A stretch of DNA of 30,721 nt from Fimbriimonadaceae bacterium (GCA_019694835.1 JAIBBE010000055.1:1-30721); one strand, 5' to 3'. Shown: positions 1-8,578, counted from the first letter of the stretch. Translations and numbers: made by a program. Notes: generated by a model from the letters alone, not told the origin.

Positions 1-1
1 G

Positions 2-412
2 TTGTCGGGCGCGGCGAGTTCTGCGACTGTCGGCGCCCCGGTGTCCGAAGCACCTCCGCCGCCGGCGTCCGTGCCGGTTCCGCCTGATCAGCCCGCTCCC
101 GTCATCTCCTTGCGCCTGAAGGCGCCGGCGCGGCTCAATCCGCCGGTGGGCCAGGCGTTGGCCAGTATCGTCGAGACAATGAACCAGAAGACGGTGCCGA
201 TACTCGCGCGAACGGTGGCGGACGGCGTCTTTATCCCGATGCCGTCGATGACGGCCATGTCGATCGACATCACCACGGCGGTCCAAGCGCTCGCGGCTGC
301 CGAGATGATTGTCGTGGACGGAAAGACCGGTTCTAAGACCGCGCTGCATGAATTCAACGAGAGCGACGTGCGCGGCGTGGTGATTCGTAGCGAGTTCATC
401 GACGGCCTATAG
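2..412 (+). CDS. traI: Probable C-terminal end of MobH-family conjugative relaxase (TraI_2 type), 5' truncated by window edge
   Basis: The frame is open from the window edge to a TAG at 410-412, giving about 136 residues of a protein that begins outside the window. The visible part is an Ala/Pro-rich linker (residues 1-40) followed by a compact domain with an ADGVFIP segment and an alternating helix/strand pattern. This resembles the end of the C-terminal TraI_2_C domain of MobH relaxases as I recall it. The call rests mostly on context: traD starts 39 bases downstream and a DUF4400 protein follows, which is the traI-traD-DUF4400 order of SXT/R391, IncA/C and IncP-7 type elements. The catalytic HD-type nickase domain would lie upstream and cannot be checked. 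Any other protein ending in a winged-helix-like domain remains possible. Confidence 0.55.
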   Translation: MSGAASSATVGAPVSEAPPPPASVPVPPDQPAPVISLRLKAPARLNPPVGQALASIVETMNQKTVPILARTVADGVFIPMPSMTAMSIDITTAVQALAAAEMIVVDGKTGSKTALHEFNESDVRGVVIRSEFIDGL

Positions 413-451
413 CGGCGATTGTTCCAAAGCTCCCATTCTTGAGGGATACCG

Positions 452-2350
452 ATGCTGATACGCAAATTCGAGATGCCGTGGCGAACTGCCGCGGAAGGCT
501 ATGCGGCGATCATCTGGTTCGGCTGCGCGGTGCTGTTTCTGTGGCAACTGCGCAGCATGCACTCGGCCACCAGCTTGATCGTTGGCCTGGTCGGCACCTG
601 CGTACTCATGGGACTTTTCCGCGGCGCGCAAGCGCTCGGCGTTCTCAAGGTCCGGGCCTCGCTCTGCGGCCGTGCGATGGCGGTCGTGTCATTCGAGGAC
701 TACATCAAATCGCTCAGATCGACTGACGACGTGTACCTCGGACGCGGCTTCGCGTGGGCTCCTGTTCATTCCCAGCGGCTCTACGATCTGGCGAAGGTGA
801 ATTTCCGCGAATACATGGCCTCGCCATGGTGGCTGCGACTGCTCGGCTACAAGGTCGACGCGCAACCCGACAGCGAAATCGGTCTGCCCTTCATTCACGG
901 TGTGGGCGAAAAGGAAGAGCCGATCTCCCGCCCGCTGCAGAACTTCGAAGGTGGCACCTTGCTGGTTGGCACCACCCAATCGGGCAAGGGTGTTGCCCTG
1001 ACCGGATTGATCACCCAAGCGGTCAGGCGCGGCGATGTGGTCGTTGTCCTGGATCCCAAGAACAGTCGGCGCATGAAACAGGTCGTTCAACGCGCCTGTC
1101 GCGAGTTTCGAGAGCCCGACACCTTCATAGAGTTTCATCCGGCCTTTCCTGAAGTCGGTGTGCGTCTCGATCCCATGTTCAACTTCCAGAAGCCGACCGA
1201 ACTGGCGTCACGGATCCAGTCAATCATGCCGGCTAACACCGACGGCGCTTTCACGGCATTCGGCTGGGATGCCGTCAACGTCGTCGTGCAAGGCTGCGTC
1301 GAACGCGAAGATCGCCCGAACTTGATCAAACTGGCCCGTTACATCGAAGGCGGTATCGAACCCCTGCTCGAGCAAACGATCATCCTTTACTACGCCAAGA
1401 CGCTCGGCGAGGGGTGGCGGGAAACCGCAGAGATGCGAAAGATTCTGGAGAGCGCGCGTCGCGGAGAAATACGTCGAACTTCGGATCGTGCTACCCCTGA
1501 ACTGCTCGCCTACGTCGCCTACTACCAGCACCATGTACCGGAAGCGATGCGCAGCAAAGTGATCGATGCCCAAGTCAGAGTGTTTTTGCACAACCGCGAG
1601 CATTACCAGAAGATCACCGCCAATCTTCTGCCGATCCTCTCGATGCTGACCTCGGGCGCGCTGGGCAAGTCGCTGTCGCCTGACACATTCGACGCCGACG
1701 ACACGCGGCCGATCATGAACACCGAAAAGATCGTCCGCGGCGGGCATGTCCTGTACATGTGTCTCGACTCGTTGCCGGACCCGGCTGTTGCCTCCGCCAT
1801 TGGCGCGATCTACGCGGCCGACCTGTCTGCCCACGCCGGCATGCGCTACAACCTTGGCGGAACACGTCGGATCTCGTTGTTCGTCGACGAGGTCACCAAT
1901 GTGATCAACCGACCGATCATCGAGCTACTCAACAAGGGCGCGGAGGGGGGTATTCACACGACGTGCGCCATGCAGACCCTTGCCGATATGGCCGAACGCC
2001 TGGGTAGCGAAGAGGCCGCACGCATGGCGCTGGGCAACCTCAACAACCTGATCGCGCTTCGAAGCAAGGACCGCCCGACACAGGACTTCATTGTCGAGAC
2101 GTTCGGCAAGGCGGGCATCCATTCCGGCCGTGTCGGCAAAAACAGCGGGATCGATTCACATCTCGGCGACTTCTCCAGCGGCTACTCGCAGATGGTCACC
2201 GAGACGCTCGAGGAGGTGGTGCCTCCGGACATCCTGGGAAAGCTGCCCAACCTGCAGTATTTCGCGTCCGTGTCGGGCGGACGGTTGGTCAAGGGTCGTT
2301 TCGAAATCATCAATGCGGGTCCTGATCTGGAGAGGACGGTGACAGCATGA
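452..2350 (+). CDS. traD: Type IV coupling protein TraD (SXT/TOL subfamily)
   Basis: This is the inner-membrane ATPase that brings the relaxosome to the secretion channel and pumps DNA. The protein has 632 residues, the usual size for the TOL/SXT TraD group and shorter than F TraD, which carries an extra C-terminal tail. Two N-terminal membrane segments lie at about 15-33 and 41-58. The Walker A motif GTTQSGKG is at 173-180, a VVVVLDPKN strand at 196-203, and Walker B (ISLFVDE) at 474-480. A TraG/VirD4 C-terminal ATPase region continues to about 570. The ATG at 452 has GAGGGA five bases upstream. The stop overlaps the next start (ATGA), so the two genes are translationally coupled. Together with the probable MobH relaxase end upstream it forms the DNA-processing half of the element. 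Confidence 0.95.
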   Translation: MLIRKFEMPWRTAAEGYAAIIWFGCAVLFLWQLRSMHSATSLIVGLVGTCVLMGLFRGAQALGVLKVRASLCGRAMAVVSFEDYIKSLRSTDDVYLGRGFAWAPVHSQRLYDLAKVNFREYMASPWWLRLLGYKVDAQPDSEIGLPFIHGVGEKEEPISRPLQNFEGGTLLVGTTQSGKGVALTGLITQAVRRGDVVVVLDPKNSRRMKQVVQRACREFREPDTFIEFHPAFPEVGVRLDPMFNFQKPTELASRIQSIMPANTDGAFTAFGWDAVNVVVQGCVEREDRPNLIKLARYIEGGIEPLLEQTIILYYAKTLGEGWRETAEMRKILESARRGEIRRTSDRATPELLAYVAYYQHHVPEAMRSKVIDAQVRVFLHNREHYQKITANLLPILSMLTSGALGKSLSPDTFDADDTRPIMNTEKIVRGGHVLYMCLDSLPDPAVASAIGAIYAADLSAHAGMRYNLGGTRRISLFVDEVTNVINRPIIELLNKGAEGGIHTTCAMQTLADMAERLGSEEAARMALGNLNNLIALRSKDRPTQDFIVETFGKAGIHSGRVGKNSGIDSHLGDFSSGYSQMVTETLEEVVPPDILGKLPNLQYFASVSGGRLVKGRFEIINAGPDLERTVTA

Positions 2351-2964
2351 TTCGCTACGTCTTCATCGGCGCGTTGGTTTGCTTCCTGGCAGCACTCTTC
2401 TATCTGCCGAGCCGCTACCCCGCATCCCAGTTTCTCGACCAACTGCGCGTCGAGCATGATGCGGCGATTGAGTTCTGGGGCGAAGATCACGCCTACCGCG
2501 TGTTGTGGCGCACGTTGGAACTTGAGGGAAGCGCGAATGCCGTGCCGCCGTCACCGACGCCGCAACCGGGTCCCGTGGGTGTCGACGGAATCGCTGCACA
2601 ACGGCTCGCTGAAGCCTCTAACAAGCTATTTGACAATGAGTACACGCGATCAATCGAAGCTGCCCTGACCCTCTTCTGCTATCGGCTCTCGTCGGCTGTT
2701 GAGGTTCTGCCGCTATCGATTCCTCTGATTCTCATCTGCGTTATGGACGGCTTCGTCATGCGTTGGGTGCGATCCAAGCAGTTCGTCGCACACAACCCGG
2801 AGTTATTCGCGGCATACGGAGTGCTGATTGTCATCTGCCTTTGCGGCATGCTGTTGATTGACCTCCTGCCGCTCACGGTTCATCCACTGATCTGTTTTTT
2901 TCCTTTCGCCTTTGTCGGCCTATTTGGCAATCAGGCTGTCGCGAATTATCACGTGATTGGATGA
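2347..2964 (+). CDS. DUF4400-like integrating conjugative element membrane protein
   Basis: The product is a 205-residue protein with one hydrophobic segment at the N terminus (about 4-20) and three more in the C-terminal half (about 118-138, 155-175 and 178-195). Between them is a soluble periplasmic or cytoplasmic loop with a Pro-rich stretch (VPPSPTPQPGP). The size, topology and position directly after traD match the DUF4400 family found next to traD in SXT/R391-like ICEs and related plasmids, whose role is not established to my knowledge. Its ATG overlaps the traD stop, suggesting co-translation and a role near the coupling protein, which is inference. The family name is recalled from pattern and context, not from a search. 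Confidence 0.75.
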   Translation: MIRYVFIGALVCFLAALFYLPSRYPASQFLDQLRVEHDAAIEFWGEDHAYRVLWRTLELEGSANAVPPSPTPQPGPVGVDGIAAQRLAEASNKLFDNEYTRSIEAALTLFCYRLSSAVEVLPLSIPLILICVMDGFVMRWVRSKQFVAHNPELFAAYGVLIVICLCGMLLIDLLPLTVHPLICFFPFAFVGLFGNQAVANYHVIG

Positions 2965-3126
2965 CCTGAGGTCGAAACCCCCTCGAAATCGCGCCAATTC
3001 TGGCGAGACACCTGCATAAGCGCTGAATAACCTTGCCTTGTTTGCGACACGTTCGTCGCAGCGATCAGAGGCGAAGGTGACGCGTTTATGCAATCCGCTG
3101 CAGTGGCAACCGATCGAGGGCATTCA

Positions 3127-3600
3127 ATGCCAAGTCCCACTCCCCACGCTGGATCCGGCTCAGGCTCGGTCGACGCACGCCTGCTCAAGGAAGAGCACGA
3201 CTGGCTCGTGTCGATTTCGCGGGATCCAGCGAATTCGTCTCCGAAGTTTCGCTTGCCAGATCTGATAGGCGCGTGCGTCACCATCGTGTTCGAGCAGGAC
3301 GATCCGCTCGACGTCATCTTTCACATTCTCCACTCGACGGTCATCCTTCGTGGCTCTGATGCTGCGCGTAGGCAGGAACGGATCTTCGAGGGGGATTTCA
3401 CGAGCCTCCAGGAGATACAACGCTCGCCGGCGAACCGCTACCCCAATCCCTGCTTCTCTCTCGACCAGATCGTCAGCGCCTGCGTCGCGCACGTGAGAAC
3501 GCAAGGCGTCGAAGCGCGTGATCTCTTCGACCGCGCCAGAGCCAACACGGCAAGGCGGGCGTTACCGCCGCACGGTTCCGCCGAGGTGGGTGGAGTCTGA
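3127..3600 (+). CDS. Hypothetical small protein with two internal repeats
   Basis: I do not recognise this 157-residue protein. An internal duplication is visible: residues 26-54 ([10 protein letters not shown], then [11 protein letters not shown]) align with residues 94-121 ([10 protein letters not shown], then [11 protein letters not shown]). Each copy has a short strand-like segment followed by a helix ending in ACV, with roughly helical sequence after it. The strand-helix-helix look is compatible with tandem ribbon-helix-helix units, but that is a guess from pattern only. The start at 3127 is preferred because GAGGG lies six bases upstream; an in-frame ATG at 3088 with GAAGGTGA seven bases upstream would add 13 residues and is a real alternative. 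The gene ends two bases before the transglycosylase start, so it belongs to the transfer operon. It has no signal peptide, so it is probably cytoplasmic. Confidence 0.7.
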   Translation: MPSPTPHAGSGSGSVDARLLKEEHDWLVSISRDPANSSPKFRLPDLIGACVTIVFEQDDPLDVIFHILHSTVILRGSDAARRQERIFEGDFTSLQEIQRSPANRYPNPCFSLDQIVSACVAHVRTQGVEARDLFDRARANTARRALPPHGSAEVGGV

Positions 3601-3602
3601 CC

Positions 3603-4127
3603 ATGCCGCCGCCTAACCGTGCTCCATCCCTAGCAGTCTTGGTTGGTCTCGTCGCGTTCGTGCCGAGTGCGCACGCATGTTGGGAGCAAGCCGGAGCGAA
3701 ATACGGGGTGGCCCCGCAACTGCTGTTCGCGATCGCCAAAGCCGAGAGCGGCTTGAATCCTCGCGCGATCGGCCGGAATCGCAACGGCAGCGACGACATC
3801 GGTCTGATGCAGATCAACAGCAGTCATTTGCCCAGGCTGGCGCGGTACGGAATCAACCAGGCAAGCCTCTTTGATCCCTGCACCAACATCAATGTGGGCG
3901 CGTGGATCCTCTCCGACAGCTTTGCTCGCCACGGTGCGAGTTGGGAAGGTGTAGGTGCCTACAACGCAGCCTGCAGTTCGTTGCGGGGCGTGCAATGCCG
4001 CACGGCCCGGACTCGCTATGCGTGGCGCGTCTATCGAAAACTCTACGAGACCGATACGAAGGCCCGTAACGCCTTCGCTCCCCAGGCGCCCATGCCGATC
4101 ATCCTTTCCGCAAGGGTTACACCGTGA
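3603..4127 (+). CDS. Lytic transglycosylase, SLT family (VirB1/P19/IagB-like)
   Basis: This exported muramidase locally opens peptidoglycan so that the transfer apparatus can assemble. The protein has 174 residues, typical of secretion-associated SLT enzymes. A signal peptide ends at SAHA (residue 25), giving a mature N terminus at CW. The catalytic Glu is E48 in AKAESGLNP, the GLMQIN motif is at 67-72, and the AYNA motif at 119-122 completes the lysozyme-like fold. Cys residues at 26, 92, 124 and 132 may form disulfides. The gene starts two bases after the upstream stop and its own stop overlaps the GTG start of the OmpA-domain lipoprotein, so two peptidoglycan-directed proteins are made together. 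Confidence 0.92.
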   Translation: MPPPNRAPSLAVLVGLVAFVPSAHACWEQAGAKYGVAPQLLFAIAKAESGLNPRAIGRNRNGSDDIGLMQINSSHLPRLARYGINQASLFDPCTNINVGAWILSDSFARHGASWEGVGAYNAACSSLRGVQCRTARTRYAWRVYRKLYETDTKARNAFAPQAPMPIILSARVTP

Positions 4128-4759
4128 GACTGAGAGTCATCCACAGCGTCATTGCGGGCGGCCTCGTTGCGGCCTGCGCGCAGGTTTCCCGACCTCCCCG
4201 TGAGATACCACTGCCCGCGCCGGCCCACGCTCAGGCCCCTGCCCGTGTAGTGCAGGTCGATTATGGTCGAGAGGCAAAGTTCGTAGCGTGCGTGGGACAT
4301 GACTGCCCTGCTGTGACCCCGAAAACAATCGCAGTGATCGAACCGGCGATCACGCCGACGGCCATCGAATCGCCGCTACCTCCCCCAGTCACAGCAGCAA
4401 TCGTGGCACCAAAGCGGCAATCCGTGACCGTCGAGTTTCCGTTCGGCGGAACAGCGCTCAACCCGCGCGATCAGTCCGCACTTGTCACGTCGATTCCGGT
4501 CGCCAAGCGGGCGACGCGCATCGTGATCAAAGGTCGGACCGACAACGTCGGTCCCGAGTCGGCGAATAACGAGCTTGCCTTGCGGCGTGCCATCGCAGTG
4601 CGCAACTTCCTCCGTCAGCGCCTGAGTGGAAGCAACAACGTCATCGTCATCGAATCGAAGGGGTCGTGCTGCTACGTTGCAGAAAACGATTCTGCAGACG
4701 GTCGCGCGCGCAACCGTCGCGTCGAAATCGAGTTTCAGATCAACGGAGATGTCTCGTGA
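4124..4759 (+). CDS. OmpA-domain lipoprotein (peptidoglycan-binding)
   Basis: This 211-residue protein appears to be an outer-membrane lipoprotein that binds peptidoglycan. A lipobox (LVAAC) places the modified Cys at residue 18. A Pro/Ala-rich linker follows to about residue 98, with a [13 protein letters not shown] segment at 56-68. An OmpA-like domain (about 100-208) has the peptidoglycan-contacting pattern GRTDNVG...NELALRR with T139/D140 and R155, and the closing RARNRRVEI. The GTG start overlaps the transglycosylase TGA stop (GTGA), and the stop again overlaps the next GTG. F itself lacks such a gene. Here it may anchor or position the pilus channel in the cell wall, by analogy with OmpA-domain lipoproteins in other type IV systems; this is inference. 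Confidence 0.85.
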   Translation: MRLRVIHSVIAGGLVAACAQVSRPPREIPLPAPAHAQAPARVVQVDYGREAKFVACVGHDCPAVTPKTIAVIEPAITPTAIESPLPPPVTAAIVAPKRQSVTVEFPFGGTALNPRDQSALVTSIPVAKRATRIVIKGRTDNVGPESANNELALRRAIAVRNFLRQRLSGSNNVIVIESKGSCCYVAENDSADGRARNRRVEIEFQINGDVS

Positions 4760-5070
4760 AAAGGCCTCTCCGTGCAGGCGGCACGGTGAGGGAGCAATCC
4801 ACGCCGCCTGATGTTGGTGGTGCGGCCAAGAAGCGGCCGCCAAAACGCCCGAAGCGTGGAATGGGGCAAGACCCGAGTTTCGTGCCGACGCTGATCGGCC
4901 GGGAATCCATGAAGTCGCTGCGGAAGCTCCAGAAGGCCGACAGGCCGCCGGTCAATCTCAAGTACTTGTCTGAAGCGTGTCATCAGCTGGCGCTCGAGAT
5001 CCACGGTGGTCAGGCGGTCCGAGAAAGAGCGCTGTCCCTGTCGCAATCGGGCAGAGGTTCCCGTTCGTAG
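4756..5070 (+). CDS. Small basic protein of unknown function
   Basis: I do not recognise this 104-residue product. The GTG at 4756 overlaps the preceding TGA and has GGAG seven bases upstream; a longer in-frame reading from 4666 would lie inside the lipoprotein gene and has no such support. The N-terminal half is rich in Lys, Arg and Pro (KKRPPKRPKRG at about residues 30-40), while the C-terminal half (about 60-92) looks like one or two amphipathic helices. There is no signal peptide or membrane segment, so the product should be cytoplasmic. Its place between the OmpA lipoprotein and the prepilin gene implies a transfer-related or regulatory role, and the basic tract could bind nucleic acid, but nothing firmer can be said. 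Confidence 0.65.
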   Translation: MKRPLRAGGTVREQSTPPDVGGAAKKRPPKRPKRGMGQDPSFVPTLIGRESMKSLRKLQKADRPPVNLKYLSEACHQLALEIHGGQAVRERALSLSQSGRGSRS

Positions 5071-5102
5071 CTCCCGTCATAAACCTTCAAGGAGAAGTGA
5101 TT

Positions 5103-5459
5103 ATGCAAGCCGTCGCTCTAGCACACCCGTCCTCAGGCATCCATTTCAGCAAGAAGTCGCGCTTCGCGCTGATGTTCGGCTTCGTGGCCCTGCTGGCGTT
5201 GTTCGCCACGACTCCGACCTTTGCGCTCGACCTCGTGGCGTTCACCGGCATCACTGGCCCGTTGACCTCGGCACTGACGACTCTCGGCACCATCACGCCG
5301 GGCATCAAGGCGATCGTGGGCGTAGTGGGTTTCGTTGTCGCGATGATCAGCCTCGCTGCCCTGCGGAACCTGGGTCCGGTCCTGTTCTTCATGGGTCTCG
5401 CGATCTTCGGGTCGGTCGGACTGACCATCGCGGGCGCGATCCTCGGCGCCCAGATCTGA
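5103..5459 (+). CDS. traA: F-type conjugative prepilin (TraA-like)
   Basis: This 118-residue protein has the layout of an F-type propilin. A basic N-terminal stretch (KKSR, 17-20) is followed by a hydrophobic signal segment (21-36) and a probable signal peptidase site after TPTFA (residue 41). The mature part of about 77 residues has two hydrophobic stretches (about 66-86 and 91-115) separated by a short polar loop (RNLG), the hairpin topology of TraA/VirB2 pilins. AAGGAG lies eight bases before the ATG. The gene directly precedes traL and traE, the same order as F and unlike SXT, where traA sits after traV. Sequence identity among pilins is low, so the call relies on size, topology and position. 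Confidence 0.85.
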   Translation: MQAVALAHPSSGIHFSKKSRFALMFGFVALLALFATTPTFALDLVAFTGITGPLTSALTTLGTITPGIKAIVGVVGFVVAMISLAALRNLGPVLFFMGLAIFGSVGLTIAGAILGAQI

Positions 5460-5496
5460 TCGCTCGACGACGACAAACCAGTTAGAGGAGGACAGC

Positions 5497-5796
5497 GTGA
5501 ACGTAGACACCTTCATCCCGCGGCGTTTGGATGACATGTGGAAGCTTGGCATCTGGGATGTCGATGTTGCGGCACCTGTCCTCTTCGCTTTCTTTATGGG
5601 CTATTCGGCGGGATCCAAGCTTTCGTTTGCGATCTCGATGGCAGCGGGGTTTGGCTGTTCTCGTTGGCTCAGCCGCATCAAGGCTGACAAGCACCCCGCA
5701 TTTGCCTTGCACTGGATGTACTGGCACTTCCCTAGCAATCCGATTACCAGGTTGAAGGCCACGCCACCGTCCGAGTACGTGCGAATGATCGGCTAA
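5497..5796 (+). CDS. traL: Conjugal transfer pilus assembly protein TraL (VirB3-like)
   Basis: TraL is a small inner-membrane protein of the F-type pilus assembly complex, equivalent to VirB3. The 99-residue product carries the family signature IPRRLDD at 7-13 and a pair of adjacent hydrophobic segments (about 23-38 and 41-56), then a short C-terminal tail containing HWMYWHFP. The GTG start is supported by AGAGGAGGA at 5484-5492, four to five bases upstream. It lies between traA and traE as in F and IncA/C systems, with 37 bases after the prepilin stop. Confidence 0.92.
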   Translation: MNVDTFIPRRLDDMWKLGIWDVDVAAPVLFAFFMGYSAGSKLSFAISMAAGFGCSRWLSRIKADKHPAFALHWMYWHFPSNPITRLKATPPSEYVRMIG

Positions 5797-5812
5797 CAGG
5801 AGACGCAACGTC

Positions 5813-6421
5813 ATGGACTTCGTCACGCAACAGAACGGATTGAAGGAAGAGCGCGCCCGCACCCGCAACATGGGGTTCGTCATCACGTTGCTGAGCCTCG
5901 CGTTGCTGATCTCCGTGGTCGGCAACATGCTCTCGGTCGGAACAGAGCGGACGGTGGTGGTTCCGCCAAACATCACAAAGTCGTTCTGGGTGACTGGCAA
6001 AAAGGCCAGCGCAGACTACATCGAGCAGATGGGGAGTTTCGTCGGCTGGCTGATCCTCGATGTCACGCCGGCGTCGATCGACTGGAAGAAGGACATGCTC
6101 CTCACGTACGTCAAGCCCGACGTTTTCGGAGCGATGAAGGAAAAGCAGGACCTCGAAGCGGAGCGTCTTCGCAAGCTCAACGCGTCAACCTATTTCCTGC
6201 CCCAACAAGTCGTCGTCGATGAGCCTTCGCAGACTGCGGTCCTCCGTGGCCGGATGCGTACACAGATCAACGGCCAGGAAACCACGACCGAAGAAAAGGC
6301 TTACGCGGCCCAGTTCGAGTACGCCGCAGGACGTATCCATTTGAACAGTTTCAAGGAGGTTCCCTATGCCAGCAAGACTCAAGCTGCTGCTCTTAGCAGC
6401 GGCGATCACGCTACCGAGTAG
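5813..6421 (+). CDS. traE: Type IV conjugative transfer protein TraE (VirB5/VirB8-like)
   Basis: TraE is a bitopic inner-membrane protein of the F-type mating apparatus with a VirB8-like periplasmic domain. The 202-residue product has one membrane segment at about 21-41, then the family pattern VVVPPNITKSFWV (48-60), followed by a periplasmic domain. CAGGAGA lies nine bases upstream of the ATG. Its last 56 bases overlap the start of traK in another frame. The C-terminal tail written in that overlap (after about residue 184) is Ala/Ser-rich and looks dispensable, making the protein slightly longer than F TraE (about 188). Confidence 0.92.
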   Translation: MDFVTQQNGLKEERARTRNMGFVITLLSLALLISVVGNMLSVGTERTVVVPPNITKSFWVTGKKASADYIEQMGSFVGWLILDVTPASIDWKKDMLLTYVKPDVFGAMKEKQDLEAERLRKLNASTYFLPQQVVVDEPSQTAVLRGRMRTQINGQETTTEEKAYAAQFEYAAGRIHLNSFKEVPYASKTQAAALSSGDHATE

Positions 6422-7178
6422 CCACGCGGCGTACGCGCTGCAACCCCTCGATGCGAAGGATGGCGACCGGATCGAAGCGTCGATCTCGTTGAAGGAGCCG
6501 ACGCGTATTCGCCTCGAGAAGGGGCCGATCACCGACGTCTTCGGGAACATCTACCAAAGCTCCTGCGCTCAGCTGAGCCCGACAGGCACCACCGGTTCCA
6601 ACGCCGGTGGCGCGCCACCGATCAACCCGCTCGGCGAGATCGTTCTCGAGTGCGACCGCGACAAGGGTGAGGTGTACGTGCGACCGGTGGGTCCGGGAGC
6701 AAAGCCGATCAATCTCTTTGTGTCGTCCGGCGAGGCAACCTACACGCTTCTGCTCAAGCGTGTCGATATGCCGGCCGACACGATCGTCATTCGCGACAAG
6801 ACAGTCAAGCGAGGCCCGGTACCGGACTTGCCGTCGTTGGCGAATCTGACGGGCCGCTCACCGGTTCATATCCGCAACCTCAAGACGATGCTCATCGCGA
6901 TGGCGACCGATCGCGTTTCTCCTGAGATCCGAATTGAAGAAGTCGGCCGTCCGGTGGCGCTTTGGGCGGAAGTGCGTTTCTCTCTGATGCGGACCTACGA
7001 AGGACGTGGACTGGTCGGGGAGAAATACCTGCTCACCAACGTGAGCGACCGACCAATGGTCTTGGCCGAACAGGAGTTCGATCGCGAAGGCGCGGACGTT
7101 CTGGCGGTATCCGTCGAGACCATGAATCTGCGGCCGGGCGAAAGCACGAACGTCTACGTGATCCGAGGCGGGAGCTGA
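6366..7178 (+). CDS. traK: Type-F conjugative transfer protein TraK (secretin-like, VirB9-like)
   Basis: TraK forms the outer-membrane core of the F-type channel together with TraV and TraB. The 270-residue protein has a signal peptide (hydrophobic 5-16, probable cleavage after AYA at 24) and a beta-rich periplasmic body. The C-terminal VirB9-like portion contains an EKYLLTNVSDRPM region (about 220-232) and ends in ESTNVYVIRGGS. A very strong ribosome site, AAGGAGGT at 6353-6360, sits five bases before the ATG, which itself lies inside traE; this decides the start despite the 56-base overlap. The stop is two bases before traB. Confidence 0.93.
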   Translation: MPARLKLLLLAAAITLPSSHAAYALQPLDAKDGDRIEASISLKEPTRIRLEKGPITDVFGNIYQSSCAQLSPTGTTGSNAGGAPPINPLGEIVLECDRDKGEVYVRPVGPGAKPINLFVSSGEATYTLLLKRVDMPADTIVIRDKTVKRGPVPDLPSLANLTGRSPVHIRNLKTMLIAMATDRVSPEIRIEEVGRPVALWAEVRFSLMRTYEGRGLVGEKYLLTNVSDRPMVLAEQEFDREGADVLAVSVETMNLRPGESTNVYVIRGGS

Positions 7179-7180
7179 TT

Positions 7181-8578
7181 ATGCACATGCCAGAGGCCCT
7201 ACGAAACGCGTATTCAAGACTTGCTCCGAAACAGCGCCAGTGGTTTTCGCTGATAGGCGTTGTTTCCGCCCTGATCGGCGTTCTATGGATCATGTTCTCC
7301 GCGTCGGAACCCGCCAAGACGCCGGGTTCCGCGAGCAATCGTGCCGTCGAGGCCTCGAAGGTGACCAATGTCGGCGTCATGGCTGGCGGCCAGCAGGTCA
7401 AACCGCTCGACGTCTGGGTGGGTGGCGCCGGCAAGAAGATGGCGCAATACGACCGGGACAAGCAGGAACAGGAGAAGCTCAACAAGGACAACGACGCCTT
7501 CAAGGCAGAGGTTGCGAAACGCTTTGGCGCGCTCGATGACCGACTCCGCACCATTGCGCTTTCGGCGCAGCCGACGCCGAACCCCGCGGCGACACCAGCC
7601 GTATCCGCAACTACGTTTCCGCCGCCGTCGACGTTGCCGGCAAATGGCCAGCCTGCGGGACAGCCGGGACAGGCGCTCGGTGGAAAGTATGCTCCGGCGA
7701 ATTATCCGCCCGGCGCCGTTCCCGGCTCGGATCCACCGCGTCCCGAGTTGGTTCGCGTCAGCGTCGCGGAGAAGGCAAAGGCACCTGCGCCGGTGCCCAA
7801 TCCGAACGGGCCGCCAACCGGCAAGGGATCTGGTCCTGGTGCGGATGCCTCTGCATCGCCATCGACCAACAACGTCGACTCATACCTGCCGGTCAGTTTT
7901 GCGCGCGGCACGATGCTCGGCGGTCTTGATGCGCCGACCGGCGGCCAGGCGCAATCGAATCCGCACCCTATTCTGATTCGGCTGGATGACAACGCGATCC
8001 TGCCGAATCGATTCCGCAGCAACGTAAAGGAATGCTTCGTCGTCGCGGCTGGTTATGGCGACATCTCGTCGGAGCGTGCCTACCTTCGGACAGAGAATTT
8101 GTCGTGCGTTCGCGCAGACGGGACCACCCTGGAGGTCAAGATCCAGGGCAGTGTCTTCGGCGAAGACGGCTTGGTGGGCCTGCGCGGCAAGCTGGTTACC
8201 AAGCAGGGACAGATGCTCGCCAATGCTCTGCTTGCCGGTGTGATGAGCGGCATCGGTCAGGGATTTGCCGCACAAGGCTCCACCGTCACGACATCCACGT
8301 TTGGCACGGTGTCGACCACCGAAGGCTCTCAGGCCTTCAAGCAAGGCATGGGGGCCGGCGTAGGTCGCGCCCTCGATCGCCTCGCCAACTACTACATCAA
8401 GCTCGCCGAAGCCACGTTCCCTGTGATCGAAATCGGAGCCGGGCGCGCCGTCGACGTCGTCATAACCAAGGGCGTTCGGATCGAGGGCGGTGATCTTTCC
8501 AAGGCCGAGGCCTCACCAGCGAAGGGCACGGGACGCGACGGCGAAGTGGTTCGCACGGGGGCTGACGATGACTACTAA
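7181..8578 (+). CDS. traB: Type IV secretion scaffold TraB (VirB10/TrbI family)
   Basis: TraB is the VirB10-type scaffold that spans from the inner membrane to the outer-membrane core. The 465-residue protein has one N-terminal membrane segment (about 21-40) and a Lys/Glu-rich coiled-coil candidate at about 84-118. A Pro/Ala/Gly-rich periplasmic spacer runs from about 126 to 235, and a VirB10-like C-terminal domain from about 240 to 440. The latter includes an SFARGTMLGGLDAP segment and the TTEGSQAFKQGMGAG portion that usually surrounds the antenna. GGGAG lies six bases before the ATG at 7181; an ATG two codons later is an alternative. The last 11 bases overlap the dsbC-like start. Confidence 0.94.
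   Translation: MHMPEALRNAYSRLAPKQRQWFSLIGVVSALIGVLWIMFSASEPAKTPGSASNRAVEASKVTNVGVMAGGQQVKPLDVWVGGAGKKMAQYDRDKQEQEKLNKDNDAFKAEVAKRFGALDDRLRTIALSAQPTPNPAATPAVSATTFPPPSTLPANGQPAGQPGQALGGKYAPANYPPGAVPGSDPPRPELVRVSVAEKAKAPAPVPNPNGPPTGKGSGPGADASASPSTNNVDSYLPVSFARGTMLGGLDAPTGGQAQSNPHPILIRLDDNAILPNRFRSNVKECFVVAAGYGDISSERAYLRTENLSCVRADGTTLEVKIQGSVFGEDGLVGLRGKLVTKQGQMLANALLAGVMSGIGQGFAAQGSTVTTSTFGTVSTTEGSQAFKQGMGAGVGRALDRLANYYIKLAEATFPVIEIGAGRAVDVVITKGVRIEGGDLSKAEASPAKGTGRDGEVVRTGADDDY

Noticed and set aside
1220..1834. A 204-codon reverse-strand frame opposite traD
   Set aside because: Same reasoning: composition typical of an antisense shadow and no ribosome site that would favour it.
3043..3060. 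TGCGAC-6-GTCGCA inverted repeat upstream of the repeat-containing gene
   Set aside because: A 6-bp stem in G+C-rich DNA with no T-run or promoter boxes near it is too weak to call an operator or terminator.
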